This document shows positions 55,022-64,000 of a stretch of 64,000 nucleotides of DNA, piece after piece. The position numbers and the translations under genes are program-made. Below the pieces are notes generated by a model. It had not been told where the DNA came from. It was given only the letters and a program-made list of their open reading frames with translations, and did not search any database. This DNA is from Bradyrhizobium sp. 200 (GTDB lineage Bacteria > Pseudomonadota > Alphaproteobacteria > Rhizobiales > Xanthobacteraceae): positions 3,764,001-3,828,000 of the forward strand of contig NZ_CP064689.1 in assembly GCF_023100945.1 (NCBI RefSeq), written 5' to 3'. Every line of letters starts with the position of its first letter. Position 1 is the stretch's first letter.

Positions 55022-55023
55022 CC

Positions 55024-56214
55024 ATGAACGAACAGAACCTGCGTAATTTCACGATCAACTTTGGCCCGCAGCATCCGGCGGCGCACGGCGTGTTGCGCCT
55101 CGTGCTGGAGCTCGACGGCGAAGTCGTCGAGCGTGTGGACCCGCATATCGGCCTGCTTCACCGCGGCACCGAAAAGCTGATCGAGCAGAAGACCTATCTG
55201 CAGGCGATCCCGTATTTCGACCGGCTCGATTACGTCGCGCCGATGAATCAGGAGCATGCGTTCTGTCTGGCAGCGGAGAAGCTGCTCGGCATCACGGTGC
55301 CGCGCCGCGGCCAGTTGATCCGCGTGCTCTATTGCGAGATCGGCCGCATCCTGTCGCATCTGCTCAACGTCACCACGCAGGCGATGGACGTCGGCGCGCT
55401 GACCCCGCCGCTGTGGGGTTTTGAAGAGCGCGAAAAGCTGATGGTGTTCTATGAGCGCGCTTCCGGCTCACGCATGCATGCGGCCTATTTCCGCGTCGGC
55501 GGCGTGCATCAGGACCTGCCGCCGAAACTGGTCGACGACATCGAGGCCTGGTGCGACCCGTTCCTGCAAGTGGTCGCCGATCTCGAAACGCTTCTGACCG
55601 GCAACCGCATCTTCAAGCAGCGCAATGTCGATATCGGCGTGGTGTCGCTGAAGGAAGCCTGGGAGTGGGGCTTCTCCGGTGTCATGGTGCGCGGCTCGGG
55701 CGCCGCGTGGGACCTGCGCAGGGCGCAGCCCTATGAGTGCTACGCCGAGATGGATTTCGACATTCCGATCGGCAAGAACGGCGACTGCTACGACCGCTAC
55801 TGCATCCGCATGGAAGAGATGCGCCAGTCGGTGCGCATCATGAAGCAGTGCATCGCGAAACTGCGCGCGGCCGACGGGCAGGGCCCTGTCGTCGTCGAGG
55901 ACAACAAGATCGCGCCGCCCCGCCGCGGCGAGATGAAGCGCTCGATGGAAGCCCTCATCCATCACTTCAAGCTCTATACCGAAGGCGTGCACGTGCCGGC
56001 CGGCGAGGTCTATGCCGCGGTCGAGGCGCCAAAGGGCGAGTTCGGCGTCTACCTGGTCTCCGACGGCACCAACAAGCCCTACAAGTGCAAGATCCGCGCG
56101 CCGGGCTTCGCCCATCTGCAGGCGATGCATCACATCTGCAAAGGCCATCTGCTCGCCGACGTCTCGGCGATTCTCGGCTCGCTCGACATCGTGTTTGGAG
56201 AGGTCGATCGGTGA
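55024..56214 (+). CDS. nuoD: NADH-quinone oxidoreductase subunit D
   Basis: The 396-residue 49-kDa-type subunit forms the quinone cavity with NuoB. It starts [20 protein letters not shown], with [14 protein letters not shown], then [20 protein letters not shown], and ends DIVFGEVDR, all diagnostic. Its TGA shares one base with the ATG of the next gene, an FkbM-family methyltransferase, so this non-nuo gene is coupled to nuoD. Confidence 0.97.
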   Translation: MNEQNLRNFTINFGPQHPAAHGVLRLVLELDGEVVERVDPHIGLLHRGTEKLIEQKTYLQAIPYFDRLDYVAPMNQEHAFCLAAEKLLGITVPRRGQLIRVLYCEIGRILSHLLNVTTQAMDVGALTPPLWGFEEREKLMVFYERASGSRMHAAYFRVGGVHQDLPPKLVDDIEAWCDPFLQVVADLETLLTGNRIFKQRNVDIGVVSLKEAWEWGFSGVMVRGSGAAWDLRRAQPYECYAEMDFDIPIGKNGDCYDRYCIRMEEMRQSVRIMKQCIAKLRAADGQGPVVVEDNKIAPPRRGEMKRSMEALIHHFKLYTEGVHVPAGEVYAAVEAPKGEFGVYLVSDGTNKPYKCKIRAPGFAHLQAMHHICKGHLLADVSAILGSLDIVFGEVDR

Positions 56215-57173
56215 TGGCGCAGGCGCCCATCCAGTTTGACCGGGCTTCGGGCGCGCTCGTTGGCGCGAACGCGTGGGAGCGCTTGGCCGCGGTTGCGCTG
56301 GTGCTGGGGTCGAAGGTGGCGTCTAATTTTTCGCACCGCGGCTATAATATGTGCGCCAATCTCTTGCGCACGATGCTGCCCGAGCGCGGCATCCAGATCA
56401 AACTCAATCCTGACGCCACCTTCGAGTTTCCCTATGGCGACGGCTACTGGAGCAAGCTGCTCAACCGCACCTACAGCTACGAGAACGAACTCGAACTGCT
56501 GTTTCAGGACTCCGCCGACGTCGACTACACGCTGCTCGATTGCGGCGCCAATTACGGCTACTGGTCGGTCTTGGTATCGAGCAAGCCGTTCGGTTCGCAC
56601 AAGGCGATCGCGATCGAACCGTCGGGGCAGAATTTTCCGAAGCTTGCCAACAACGCCAAAATCAACGGCAATCGCTTCGAAGCCATGAAATGCGCGATCG
56701 GCGCTACGCGCGGCACCGCGCGGCTTTCCGGCACCAAGCATGAGGCCTTCAGCATCGCCGGCGACCAGTCTGATGGCGAGGAGGTGCCGGTCATCGCGCT
56801 GGATAACCTGCTTGATGACGGCAAGATCGCGCCCGGCGGCAAATATCTGATCAAGCTCGACGTCGAAGGCGTCGAGATCGAGGCCATGAAGGGCGGCACG
56901 CGGCTGATGCAGGGCGACAGCGTGTTGCTGTGCGAGGAGCACGGCAACGATCCCCAGCACACCGTGTCGCGCTACATCCTCGATCAGACCCCGCTGAAGC
57001 TGATCGTCTACGATCCGCGCAGCAATCGCCTTGAAACCGTGACCGACCTCTCGATTCTCGATCGGATCAAGGTTTCAACCCATGTCGGCTACAACGTGTT
57101 CGGCACCGCAAGCGCATTCTGGCTCGCCCGGATCGATGCGCTCAATGCGAAAGCCGGGCGCCGCATGCAATGA
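56214..57173 (+). CDS. FkbM family methyltransferase inside the nuo operon
   Basis: The 319-residue protein has an FkbM-type SAM-dependent methyltransferase domain: VDYTLLDCGANYGYWSVLVS (motif I near residue 104-120), AIAIEPSGQNFPKLANNAKI, and the typical KYLIKLDVEGVEIEAMKGGT near residue 220. FkbM enzymes usually methylate sugar or polyketide hydroxyl groups, and no such pathway is next to it. ATG 56214 overlaps the nuoD stop (TGATG), and nuoE starts 11 bases after its stop. Codon usage looks like its neighbours. A link to complex I is not known to me. Confidence 0.86.
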   Translation: MAQAPIQFDRASGALVGANAWERLAAVALVLGSKVASNFSHRGYNMCANLLRTMLPERGIQIKLNPDATFEFPYGDGYWSKLLNRTYSYENELELLFQDSADVDYTLLDCGANYGYWSVLVSSKPFGSHKAIAIEPSGQNFPKLANNAKINGNRFEAMKCAIGATRGTARLSGTKHEAFSIAGDQSDGEEVPVIALDNLLDDGKIAPGGKYLIKLDVEGVEIEAMKGGTRLMQGDSVLLCEEHGNDPQHTVSRYILDQTPLKLIVYDPRSNRLETVTDLSILDRIKVSTHVGYNVFGTASAFWLARIDALNAKAGRRMQ

Positions 57174-57184
57174 GAGACTGAACG

Positions 57185-57796
57185 ATGTCCGTCCGCCGCC
57201 TTGCCCCGAAGGAATTGCAGCCCGCGAGCTTCACGTTCACGGACGAGAATCTCGCCTGGGCCAAGGCGCAGATCGAAAAATATCCGCCGGGCCGCCAGGC
57301 CTCCGCGGTGATTGCGATCCTGTGGCGCGTCCAGGAACAGCACGAGGGATGGGTTTCCGAAGCCGCGATCCGCGCCGTCGCCGATCTCCTGGAGATGCCC
57401 TACATCCGCGTGCTGGAAGTGGCGACCTTCTACACCATGTTCCAGCTTCAGCCGGTCGGCAAGAAGGCCCATGTGCAGGTCTGTGGCACCACGCCGTGCC
57501 GCCTGCGCGGCGCCGAGGACATCATCAAGGTGTGCCAGAGCCGCATCCATCACGATCCCTTCCATCTGTCGAAGGACGGCAATTTCAGTTGGGAAGAAGT
57601 CGAGTGCCTCGGCGCCTGCGTGAACGCGCCGATGGTGCTGATCTGGAAGGACACCTACGAGGACCTGACCAAGGAAAACTTTGGCAAGGTGCTCGACGGC
57701 TTTGCGTCGGGCAATCCGCCGAAGCCGGGACCGCAGATCGACCGTCAGTTCTCGGCGCCCGTGGGCGGGCCGACGACGCTGAAGGAATCCACATGA
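57185..57796 (+). CDS. nuoE: NADH-quinone oxidoreductase subunit E
   Basis: The 203-residue thioredoxin-fold subunit carries the N1a [2Fe-2S] cluster with ligands in [15 protein letters not shown] and [14 protein letters not shown]. The front part ([12 protein letters not shown] frames aside) reads [22 protein letters not shown] and [20 protein letters not shown]. The TGA overlaps the ATG of a small membrane protein gene (ATGA). Confidence 0.96.
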   Translation: MSVRRLAPKELQPASFTFTDENLAWAKAQIEKYPPGRQASAVIAILWRVQEQHEGWVSEAAIRAVADLLEMPYIRVLEVATFYTMFQLQPVGKKAHVQVCGTTPCRLRGAEDIIKVCQSRIHHDPFHLSKDGNFSWEEVECLGACVNAPMVLIWKDTYEDLTKENFGKVLDGFASGNPPKPGPQIDRQFSAPVGGPTTLKEST

Positions 57797-58008
57797 AGCG
57801 GGACGGCACATCGCCCGTCGACGGGCCGGGGAGGGTCAATGCGATGAAGAACTGGCGCTATATCGCTATGCACACTGTCGCGGCGGCTGCGTTCATCTTT
57901 CTGCTGCAGCGTTACGGGCTGAACGCGACGCTCGAATCCAGCCTGTTGTGGGCGCTGACCTTCGGCGGATGCGCCGCAGGCCTCGCCTACGCGCAGTCCA
58001 ATCGTTGA
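57793..58008 (+). CDS. Small membrane protein between nuoE and nuoF
   Basis: The 71-residue product starts at the ATGA overlap with nuoE. After about 20 polar residues it has two hydrophobic stretches ([20 protein letters not shown] and [19 protein letters not shown]). ATG 57844 ([10 protein letters not shown]) is an alternative start that would remove the polar head. It is unlike any complex I core subunit I know. Its position suggests co-expression with nuo; function unknown. Confidence 0.68.
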   Translation: MKRDGTSPVDGPGRVNAMKNWRYIAMHTVAAAAFIFLLQRYGLNATLESSLLWALTFGGCAAGLAYAQSNR

Positions 58009-58029
58009 TCCGCTAGGAAGCTTCAAGTC

Positions 58030-59355
58030 ATGCTCGACGACAAGGATCGCATCTTCAAGAACCTCTACGGCCTCCACGATTGGGGGCTGGAAGGCGCGCG
58101 CCGCCGCGGCGCGTGGGACGGCACCAAGGCGATCATCGACAAGGGCCGCGACTGGATCATCAACGAGATGAAGGCCTCCGGCCTGCGCGGGCGCGGCGGC
58201 GCGGGCTTCCCGACCGGGCTGAAATGGTCGTTCATGCCCAAGGAATCCACCGACGGCCGGCCGAGCTATCTCGTGGTCAATGCCGACGAGTCCGAGCCTG
58301 GCACCTGCAAGGACCGCGAGATCATGCGGCACGATCCGCATCTGCTCGTGGAAGGCTGCCTGCTGGCGAGCTTCGCGATGAACGCGCATGCCTGCTACAT
58401 CTATGTGCGCGGCGAGTTCATCCGCGAGCGCGAGCATCTGCAGGCCGCGATCGACCAGGCCTATGATGCGAAGCTGGTCGGCAAGGACAACGTCAACGGC
58501 TGGCCGTTCGACATCTATGTCGCGCACGGTGCCGGCGCCTATATCTGCGGCGAAGAGACCGCGCTCTTGGAAAGCCTCGAAGGCAAGAAGGGCCAGCCGC
58601 GGCTGAAGCCGCCATTCCCGGCCAATGTCGGGCTCTATGGCTGCCCGACCACCGTCAACAATGTCGAATCCATCGCGGTTGCCCCCGACATCCTGCGGCG
58701 CGGCGCGGCGTGGTTTGCAGCCATTGGCCGGCCGAACAATGTCGGCACAAAACTGTTTTGTGTTTCCGGCCATGTCGAGCGGCCCTGCAACGTCGAAGAG
58801 GCGATGGGAATTCCGTTCCGCGAGCTGATCGAGCGCCATTGCGGCGGGATTCGCGGCGGCTGGGACAATCTGAAGGCCGTGATTCCCGGCGGCTCGTCGG
58901 TGCGCATGGTGCCGGCCGGGCAGATCATCGACACGCCGATGGATTTCGACAGCCTCAGCAAGTTGCGCTCGGGCCTCGGCACCGCGGCTGTGATCGTGAT
59001 GGACAAGTCGACCGACCTGATCCGGGCGATCGCCCGGATCTCCTATTTCTACAAGCACGAGAGCTGCGGCCAGTGCACGCCGTGCCGCGAAGGCACGGGC
59101 TGGATGTGGCGCGTCCTGACCCGCATGGCCGAAGGCCGGGCGCACAAGCGCGAAATCGACATGCTGCTGGAAGTGACGAAGCAGGTCGAAGGCCACACCA
59201 TCTGCGCGCTCGGCGACGCCGCGGCCTGGCCGATCCAGGGCCTGATCGCGCATTTCCGTCACGAGATCGAGGCGCGTATCGACCAGTATTCGCACAAGGC
59301 CGACATCGACGATATCGGCGTGCGCGATCCCGTTAACATGGTCGCGGCGGAGTAG
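58030..59355 (+). CDS. nuoF: NADH-quinone oxidoreductase subunit F
   Basis: The 441-residue subunit binds NADH, FMN and the N3 [4Fe-4S] cluster. It has the NADH/FMN loop [20 protein letters not shown], the flavin-site [20 protein letters not shown] and [19 protein letters not shown], and the cluster ligands in [21 protein letters not shown] 21-base gap follows the small membrane gene. Long frames on the opposite strand are shadows. Confidence 0.98.
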   Translation: MLDDKDRIFKNLYGLHDWGLEGARRRGAWDGTKAIIDKGRDWIINEMKASGLRGRGGAGFPTGLKWSFMPKESTDGRPSYLVVNADESEPGTCKDREIMRHDPHLLVEGCLLASFAMNAHACYIYVRGEFIREREHLQAAIDQAYDAKLVGKDNVNGWPFDIYVAHGAGAYICGEETALLESLEGKKGQPRLKPPFPANVGLYGCPTTVNNVESIAVAPDILRRGAAWFAAIGRPNNVGTKLFCVSGHVERPCNVEEAMGIPFRELIERHCGGIRGGWDNLKAVIPGGSSVRMVPAGQIIDTPMDFDSLSKLRSGLGTAAVIVMDKSTDLIRAIARISYFYKHESCGQCTPCREGTGWMWRVLTRMAEGRAHKREIDMLLEVTKQVEGHTICALGDAAAWPIQGLIAHFRHEIEARIDQYSHKADIDDIGVRDPVNMVAAE

Positions 59356-59360
59356 GGCCG

Positions 59361-59849
59361 ATGTCGCAACCGAGCTTCTGGTGGCAGAGATATGGGACGC
59401 TGGCGCAGATGGCGCAGGCGACCGTGGCACTGCTCGGCTTTGTTGCGATCCTGCTTCAGATCAACGAGATCCGCACAGGCAACCGCGCTACCAGCGCGAG
59501 ACAGGCGTTTCTGGGCTACACTGATTTGGCGTTCAAGAATCCGAAATTCGCGCAGCCGGACTACGAGAAGATCAAGGCCGCCGGCCGCGACGAGCAGGTC
59601 CAGTACGAGAGCTTTGTCACGTACTTCCTCTACGCTTGCGAGGAAGCGATCAGCGCGTTCGCCGGAAAGCGCGAGTGGCTGGCGTCCTGCGATTACGACC
59701 TGAAGCCGCACCTGCCGTTCCTGTGCGAGAAGAACGCGGCGCAGCCGGCCTATCTCGCCACCTATGGCGCCGAGACCCAGAAATGGATCACGGCGTCGCT
59801 GAAGACCGCCAGCGTTACACCGCCAGACTGCAAGCTGGGAAAGACTTGA
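59361..59849 (+). CDS. Hypothetical membrane-anchored protein between nuoF and nuoG
   Basis: The 162-residue product has one hydrophobic segment (TLAQMAQATVALLGFVAILL, residues 13-32) and a soluble part with AFLGYTDLAFKNPKFAQPDY, FVTYFLYACEEAISAFAGKR and four cysteines, two near the end. It starts five bases after the nuoF stop and ends five bases before nuoG, so it is transcribed with them. No complex I subunit or known assembly factor matches it to my knowledge. Confidence 0.7.
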   Translation: MSQPSFWWQRYGTLAQMAQATVALLGFVAILLQINEIRTGNRATSARQAFLGYTDLAFKNPKFAQPDYEKIKAAGRDEQVQYESFVTYFLYACEEAISAFAGKREWLASCDYDLKPHLPFLCEKNAAQPAYLATYGAETQKWITASLKTASVTPPDCKLGKT

Positions 59850-59854
59850 CCGCA

Positions 59855-61933
59855 ATGACCAAACTCATCATCGACGGCAAAGAGATCGATGTACCCGCGG
59901 AGTACACGCTGCTGCAGGCCTGCGAGGCCGCCGGCGCCGAAATTCCGCGTTTCTGCTACCATGAGCGGCTGTCGATCGCCGGCAATTGCCGGATGTGCCT
60001 GGTTGAAGTGAAGGGCGGCCCGAAGCCGGTCGCAAGCTGCGCCTGGGGCGTGCGCGACTGCCGGCCTGGCCCGAAGGGCGAGCCGCCGGAAATTTCCACG
60101 CGTTCGCCGATGGTGAAGAAGGCGCGCGAAGGCGTGATGGAATTCCTCTTGATCAACCACCCGCTGGATTGCCCGATCTGCGACCAGGGCGGCGAGTGCG
60201 ACCTGCAGGACCAGGCGATGGGCTACGGCGTCGACACCTCGCGCTTCGCCGAGAACAAGCGCGCGGTCGAGGACAAGTATCTCGGCGCGCTGGTCAAGAC
60301 CTCGATGAACCGCTGCATCCAGTGCACGCGCTGCGTCCGCTTTTCCGCCGAAGTCGCCGGCGCCCCGGAAATGGGCGCGACCGGCCGCGGCGAGGACATG
60401 GAGATCACGACCTATCTGGAGCAGGCGCTGACTTCGGAACTGCAGGGCAACCTCGTCGACATCTGCCCCGTGGGCGCGCTGACCTCGAAGCCTTATGCGT
60501 TCGCCGCACGCCCGTGGGAGCTCGGCAAGACGCAGTCGGTCGACGTCATGGACGGTGTCGGCTCCGCGATCCGCGTCGATACCCGCGGCCGCGAGGTGAT
60601 GCGGATCCTGCCGCGCATCAACGAGGCCGTGAACGAGGAGTGGATTTCCGACAAGACCCGTCACGTCGTCGACGGCCTGCGCACGCAGCGGCTCGACCGG
60701 CCCTATATCCGCGACAACGGCAAGCTGCGCGCGGCGTCATGGCAGGAAGCCTTTGCGGCGATATCGGCCAAGGTCAGGATGAGCGACGGCAAGCGGATCG
60801 GGGCCATTGCCGGCGATCTCGCCGCGGTCGAGGAGATGTTCGCGTTCAAGGATCTCCTGGGCCAATACGGCTCGACCAATCTGGCGGTGCAGGGCGGCGA
60901 CGCCTTTGACCCCAAGGCGGGACGGGCGACCTGGATATTCAATCCGACCATTGCCGGGATCGAGCAGGCCGATGCGCTCCTGATCATCGGCGCCAACCCG
61001 CGCAAGGAAGCCGCCGTCTTCAACGCGCGGATTCGCAAGCGCTGGCGCACGGGCCATCTCAAGGTCGGCGTGGTCGGCGCCAAGGCCGATCTCACCTATG
61101 ACTACGACTATCTCGGTGCGGGCACCGATACGCTCAGCGAACTCGCTAGCGGCAAGCATTCTTTCACTGAGGTGCTGAAGGGCGCCAAGAACCCGATCGT
61201 GCTGGTCGGCGCCGGTGCGCTGGCGCGGCATGACGGCGCGGCGGCGCTGGCGCTGGCGGCCAAGGTCGCCGCAGGTGTCGGCGCGCTCAAGGATGGCTGG
61301 AACGGTTTTGCCGTGCTGCAGGATACTGCCTCGCGCGCGGGCGCGCTCGATATCGGCTTTGCGGCTGATAAAGGCGGTCTCAACCTGGCGCAGATGACGA
61401 CCTTCGGCACGCTCGATGTGCTGTTCCTGCTGGGAGCCGACGAGGTGAAGGTGCCGGACGGCACGTTCGTGGTCTATATCGGCACCCATGGCGACCGCGG
61501 CGCGCACCGTGCCGACGTCATCCTGCCCGGCGCGGCCTATACCGAAAAGTCCGGGCTCTACGTCAACACCGAGGGCAGGGTGCAGATCGCCAGCCGCGCG
61601 GCGTTCCCGCCCGGCGAGGCGCGCGAGGACTGGGCGATCGTCCGCGCGTTGTCGGATGTGCTCGGCAAGAAGCTGCCCTATGACTCGCTTCAGGCCCTGC
61701 GCCAGGCGCTGTTCAAGGTCGTCCCGCATCTGATGCGGATCGACCAGATCGAGCCCGGCAAGGCCGAAGACGTCAAGGCGCTGGCGGGCAAGAAGGGCGG
61801 CAAGGTGGACAAGACCCCGCTCAAGAGTTCGGTCGAGGATTTCTATCTGACCAACCCGATCGCGCGGGCCTCCGCTGTCATGGCGGAATGTTCCCGGCTG
61901 GCGTCCGGGAAAATGCTGACGGCAGCGGAGTGA
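59855..61933 (+). CDS. nuoG: NADH-quinone oxidoreductase subunit G
   Basis: The 692-residue subunit carries several Fe-S clusters. The ferredoxin-like N-terminus has [20 protein letters not shown]. The His-Cys set lies in [20 protein letters not shown]. Two further sites lie in [14 protein letters not shown] and [16 protein letters not shown] molybdopterin-oxidoreductase-like domain follows ([33 protein letters not shown]). ATG 59855 starts [20 protein letters not shown]. It is followed by nuoH after ten bases. Confidence 0.98.
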   Translation: MTKLIIDGKEIDVPAEYTLLQACEAAGAEIPRFCYHERLSIAGNCRMCLVEVKGGPKPVASCAWGVRDCRPGPKGEPPEISTRSPMVKKAREGVMEFLLINHPLDCPICDQGGECDLQDQAMGYGVDTSRFAENKRAVEDKYLGALVKTSMNRCIQCTRCVRFSAEVAGAPEMGATGRGEDMEITTYLEQALTSELQGNLVDICPVGALTSKPYAFAARPWELGKTQSVDVMDGVGSAIRVDTRGREVMRILPRINEAVNEEWISDKTRHVVDGLRTQRLDRPYIRDNGKLRAASWQEAFAAISAKVRMSDGKRIGAIAGDLAAVEEMFAFKDLLGQYGSTNLAVQGGDAFDPKAGRATWIFNPTIAGIEQADALLIIGANPRKEAAVFNARIRKRWRTGHLKVGVVGAKADLTYDYDYLGAGTDTLSELASGKHSFTEVLKGAKNPIVLVGAGALARHDGAAALALAAKVAAGVGALKDGWNGFAVLQDTASRAGALDIGFAADKGGLNLAQMTTFGTLDVLFLLGADEVKVPDGTFVVYIGTHGDRGAHRADVILPGAAYTEKSGLYVNTEGRVQIASRAAFPPGEAREDWAIVRALSDVLGKKLPYDSLQALRQALFKVVPHLMRIDQIEPGKAEDVKALAGKKGGKVDKTPLKSSVEDFYLTNPIARASAVMAECSRLASGKMLTAAE

Positions 61934-61943
61934 GCGTGACCTG

Positions 61944-63014
61944 ATGGCTGAATTCTTCGCAAGCTCGTTCTGGACCGGCTTTCTCTGGCCGCTGATTGTG
62001 ATGGTCGCGCAGAGCGTCCTGCTGCTCGTCGTGCTCCTGATCGCGATCGCCTACATCCTGCTCGCCGACCGCAAGATCTGGGCGGCGGTGCAGATCCGCC
62101 GCGGCCCCAACGTCGTCGGCCCCTGGGGTCTGCTGCAATCCTTCGCGGACCTCCTGAAGTTCGTGCTGAAGGAACCGGTCATCCCTTCCGGCTCCAACAA
62201 GGGCGTGTTCCTGCTGGCGCCGCTGGTGTCCTGCGTGCTGGCGCTGGCCGCCTGGGCCGTGATCCCGATGGATCTCGGCTGGGTGATCTCGGACATCAAT
62301 GTCGGCGTGCTCTATATCTTCGCGATCTCGTCGCTGTCGATCTACGGCATCATCATGGCCGGCTGGTCGTCGAACTCGAAATATCCGTTTCTGGCCGCGC
62401 TTCGCTCCGCCGCGCAGATGGTGTCCTACGAAGTCTCGATCGGCTTCGTCATCATCACGGTCTTGCTGTGCGCCGGCTCGCTCAATCTCTCGGCCGTGGT
62501 GGAGGCGCAGAATACCCGTGGCTTCGCCAGCCTGATCGGCCTGCCGCAGCTCACCATCCTGAACTGGTATGTCTGGCCGCTGTTCCCGATGTTCGTCGTG
62601 TTCTACGTCTCGGCGCTGGCGGAGACCAACCGGCCGCCGTTCGACCTGGTGGAAGCGGAATCCGAGCTGGTCGCGGGCTTCATGACCGAATACGGCTCAA
62701 CGCCGTATCTGCTGTTCATGCTCGGCGAATATGTCGCAATCACCACGATGTGCGCGCTGGCGACGATCCTGTTCCTCGGCGGCTGGCTGCCGCCGGTGGA
62801 CCTGCCGCCATTCAACTGGATCCCCGGCGTGATCTGGTTCGCGCTGAAAGTGTTCTTCATGTTCTTCATGTTCGCGATGGCGAAGGCGATCGTGCCGCGC
62901 TACCGCTACGATCAACTGATGCGGCTCGGCTGGAAGGTATTCCTGCCGCTGTCGCTGGCGATGGTGGTGATTGTGGCCGGCGTGCTGCAGTTCACCGGCA
63001 TCGCGCCGAAGTGA
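61944..63014 (+). CDS. nuoH: NADH-quinone oxidoreductase subunit H
   Basis: The 356-residue membrane subunit joins the peripheral arm to the pump and lines the quinone entry. It has about eight hydrophobic segments, [40 protein letters not shown], and the late [20 protein letters not shown]. All match NuoH. It is one of the most conserved subunits. Confidence 0.98.
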   Translation: MAEFFASSFWTGFLWPLIVMVAQSVLLLVVLLIAIAYILLADRKIWAAVQIRRGPNVVGPWGLLQSFADLLKFVLKEPVIPSGSNKGVFLLAPLVSCVLALAAWAVIPMDLGWVISDINVGVLYIFAISSLSIYGIIMAGWSSNSKYPFLAALRSAAQMVSYEVSIGFVIITVLLCAGSLNLSAVVEAQNTRGFASLIGLPQLTILNWYVWPLFPMFVVFYVSALAETNRPPFDLVEAESELVAGFMTEYGSTPYLLFMLGEYVAITTMCALATILFLGGWLPPVDLPPFNWIPGVIWFALKVFFMFFMFAMAKAIVPRYRYDQLMRLGWKVFLPLSLAMVVIVAGVLQFTGIAPK

Positions 63015-63021
63015 GGCCGTC

Positions 63022-63516
63022 ATGAGTGTCAACGTCAACGCAACCGCCCGGGCGCTTCTCTTGAGCGAATTCGTATCGGCGTTCTTTCTCGCCATGCGCT
63101 ATTTCTTCAAGCCGAAGCCGACGCTGAACTATCCGTTCGAGAAGGGGGCGATCTCGCCGCGCTTCCGTGGCGAGCATGCGCTGCGCCGCTATCCGAACGG
63201 CGAGGAACGCTGCATCGCCTGCAAGCTTTGCGAGGCGATCTGCCCGGCGCAGGCGATCACGATCGAGGCCGGTCCGCGCCGCAACGACGGCACCCGCCGC
63301 ACCGTGCGCTACGACATCGACATGGTGAAATGCATCTATTGCGGCCTGTGCCAGGAAGCCTGCCCGGTCGATGCCATCGTCGAGGGACCGAATTTCGAAT
63401 TCGCGACCGAGACCCGCGAGGAACTCTATTATGACAAGGCGAAGCTGCTCGCCAATGGCGACCGCTGGGAGCGCGAGATTGCGAAAGCAATTGAACTCGA
63501 CGCGCCGTACCGGTGA
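63022..63516 (+). CDS. nuoI: NADH-quinone oxidoreductase subunit I
   Basis: The 164-residue subunit carries two [4Fe-4S] clusters with [19 protein letters not shown] and [19 protein letters not shown]. It starts [20 protein letters not shown] and has the [20 protein letters not shown] segment. ATG 63022 lies seven bases after the nuoH stop; the longer frame upstream overlaps nuoH and is not used. Confidence 0.98.
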   Translation: MSVNVNATARALLLSEFVSAFFLAMRYFFKPKPTLNYPFEKGAISPRFRGEHALRRYPNGEERCIACKLCEAICPAQAITIEAGPRRNDGTRRTVRYDIDMVKCIYCGLCQEACPVDAIVEGPNFEFATETREELYYDKAKLLANGDRWEREIAKAIELDAPYR

Positions 63517-63525
63517 GGTGAGGGC

Positions 63526-64000
63526 ATGATCCTTCCCGCGCTGTTCTTCTATCTGTTTGCCGGCGTCTGCGTGGCGTCGGCGGTGATGGTGATTGTCTCG
63601 CGCAATCCCGTGCACTCCGTGCTGTATCTGATCCTGGCCTTCGTCAACGCCTCCGGCCTGTTCGTGCTGATGGGCGCCGAGTTCCTCGGCATGATGCTGA
63701 TCGTGGTCTATGTCGGCGCGGTCGCGGTGCTGTTCCTGTTCGTGATCATGATGCTCGACGTCGACTTCACCGAGCTGCGCGAGGGTTTTCTGGAATATCT
63801 GCCGATCGGCCTCGTGATCGGCGGTATCTTCCTCGCGGAGCTGCTGCTGGTCGTTGGTGGCTGGGTCATGAATCCCGGCACCGCCAAGCAGATCACGGCG
63901 GCGATCCCGACCAATGTCAGCAACACCGAGGCGCTCGGGCTGGTGCTCTATACGAAGTACATCCACTACTTCCAGATCGCCGGCATGGTGCTGCTGGTCG
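63526..64000 (+). CDS. nuoJ: NADH-quinone oxidoreductase subunit J, N-terminal part, cut by window edge
   Basis: The frame starts ATG 63526 after GAGGTGAGGGC and stays open to the right edge, 158 codons. The product has hydrophobic segments MILPALFFYLFAGVCVASAV, SVLYLILAFVNASGLFVLMG and FLGMMLIVVYVGAVAVLFLF, then VIMMLDVDFTELREGFL, the NuoJ pattern. nuoK to nuoN are expected to the right. Confidence 0.95.
   Translation, partial: MILPALFFYLFAGVCVASAVMVIVSRNPVHSVLYLILAFVNASGLFVLMGAEFLGMMLIVVYVGAVAVLFLFVIMMLDVDFTELREGFLEYLPIGLVIGGIFLAELLLVVGGWVMNPGTAKQITAAIPTNVSNTEALGLVLYTKYIHYFQIAGMVLLV

Noticed and set aside
57745..59430. 561-codon open frame opposite nuoF
   Set aside because: It is antisense to a core complex I gene with all cluster motifs intact, and no domain is seen.

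Overview
The window reads as chromosome of a Bradyrhizobium-like alphaproteobacterium (Nitrobacteraceae). This is inferred from high GC, protein wording typical of that group, dispersed GTCATTGCGA-type palindromes and other short repeats that I recognise from Bradyrhizobium genomes, and putative EcfG-type and RpoN-type promoters. There is no plasmid, phage or IS backbone. Most of the content is housekeeping, with several odd insertions.

Layout. 1-5.4 kb: edge of an exopolysaccharide locus (glycosyltransferase cut by the window edge, Wzz/ExoP-like protein, CelD-like acetyltransferase, NodB-fold protein). 5.3-7.7 kb: DUF2842, heme A synthase and an FTR1 iron permease. 7.7-12.2 kb: de novo NAD operon nadQ-nadA-nadB-nadC on the minus strand, with two similar 19-bp palindromes in front of nadA. 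12.2-19.3 kb: secreted repeat protein, metY, CoA-binding protein, enoyl-CoA hydratase, thioesterase, rplM-rpsI and a diguanylate cyclase. 19.3-29.8 kb: a large periplasmic mono-heme protein, a frameshifted ABM-domain gene, an AI-2E family permease, a C26 peptidase, about 0.9 kb of dispersed repeats, an orphan Tat-exported solute-binding protein and a hybrid histidine kinase. 30-33.4 kb: nitrogen assimilation (glnB, glnA) with a 155-bp duplicated glnA 3' end flanking a DUF992 gene. 33.4-37.9 kb: nnr, GNAT, enolase-superfamily enzyme and a degenerate multicopper-oxidase-like protein. 38-45 kb: tRNA-Leu and the proteostasis cluster tig-clpP-clpX-lon. 45-53 kb: tRNA-Val, tRNA-Asp, pepT, HU, small proteins, and a Rieske oxygenase-MFS pair divergent from a MarR regulator. 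53.4-64 kb: respiratory complex I operon nuoABCDEFGHIJ, running off the right edge and carrying three non-nuo genes inside it.

The points most worth a second look are: (i) three proteins that keep their fold signatures but have lost catalytic or metal-binding residues (ExoP-like ATPase domain, NodB-like domain, multicopper-oxidase-like domain); (ii) the duplicated glnA 3' end around a DUF992 gene that has its own EcfG-type promoter; (iii) an FkbM methyltransferase and two small uncharacterised genes coupled into the nuo operon; (iv) clear operator palindromes for NadQ and the MarR regulator; and (v) a periplasmic protein joining a carboxypeptidase-regulatory-like domain, a CxxCH heme site and a propeller-like region. 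I did not find a CRISPR array, a toxin-antitoxin pair or an obvious defence system.
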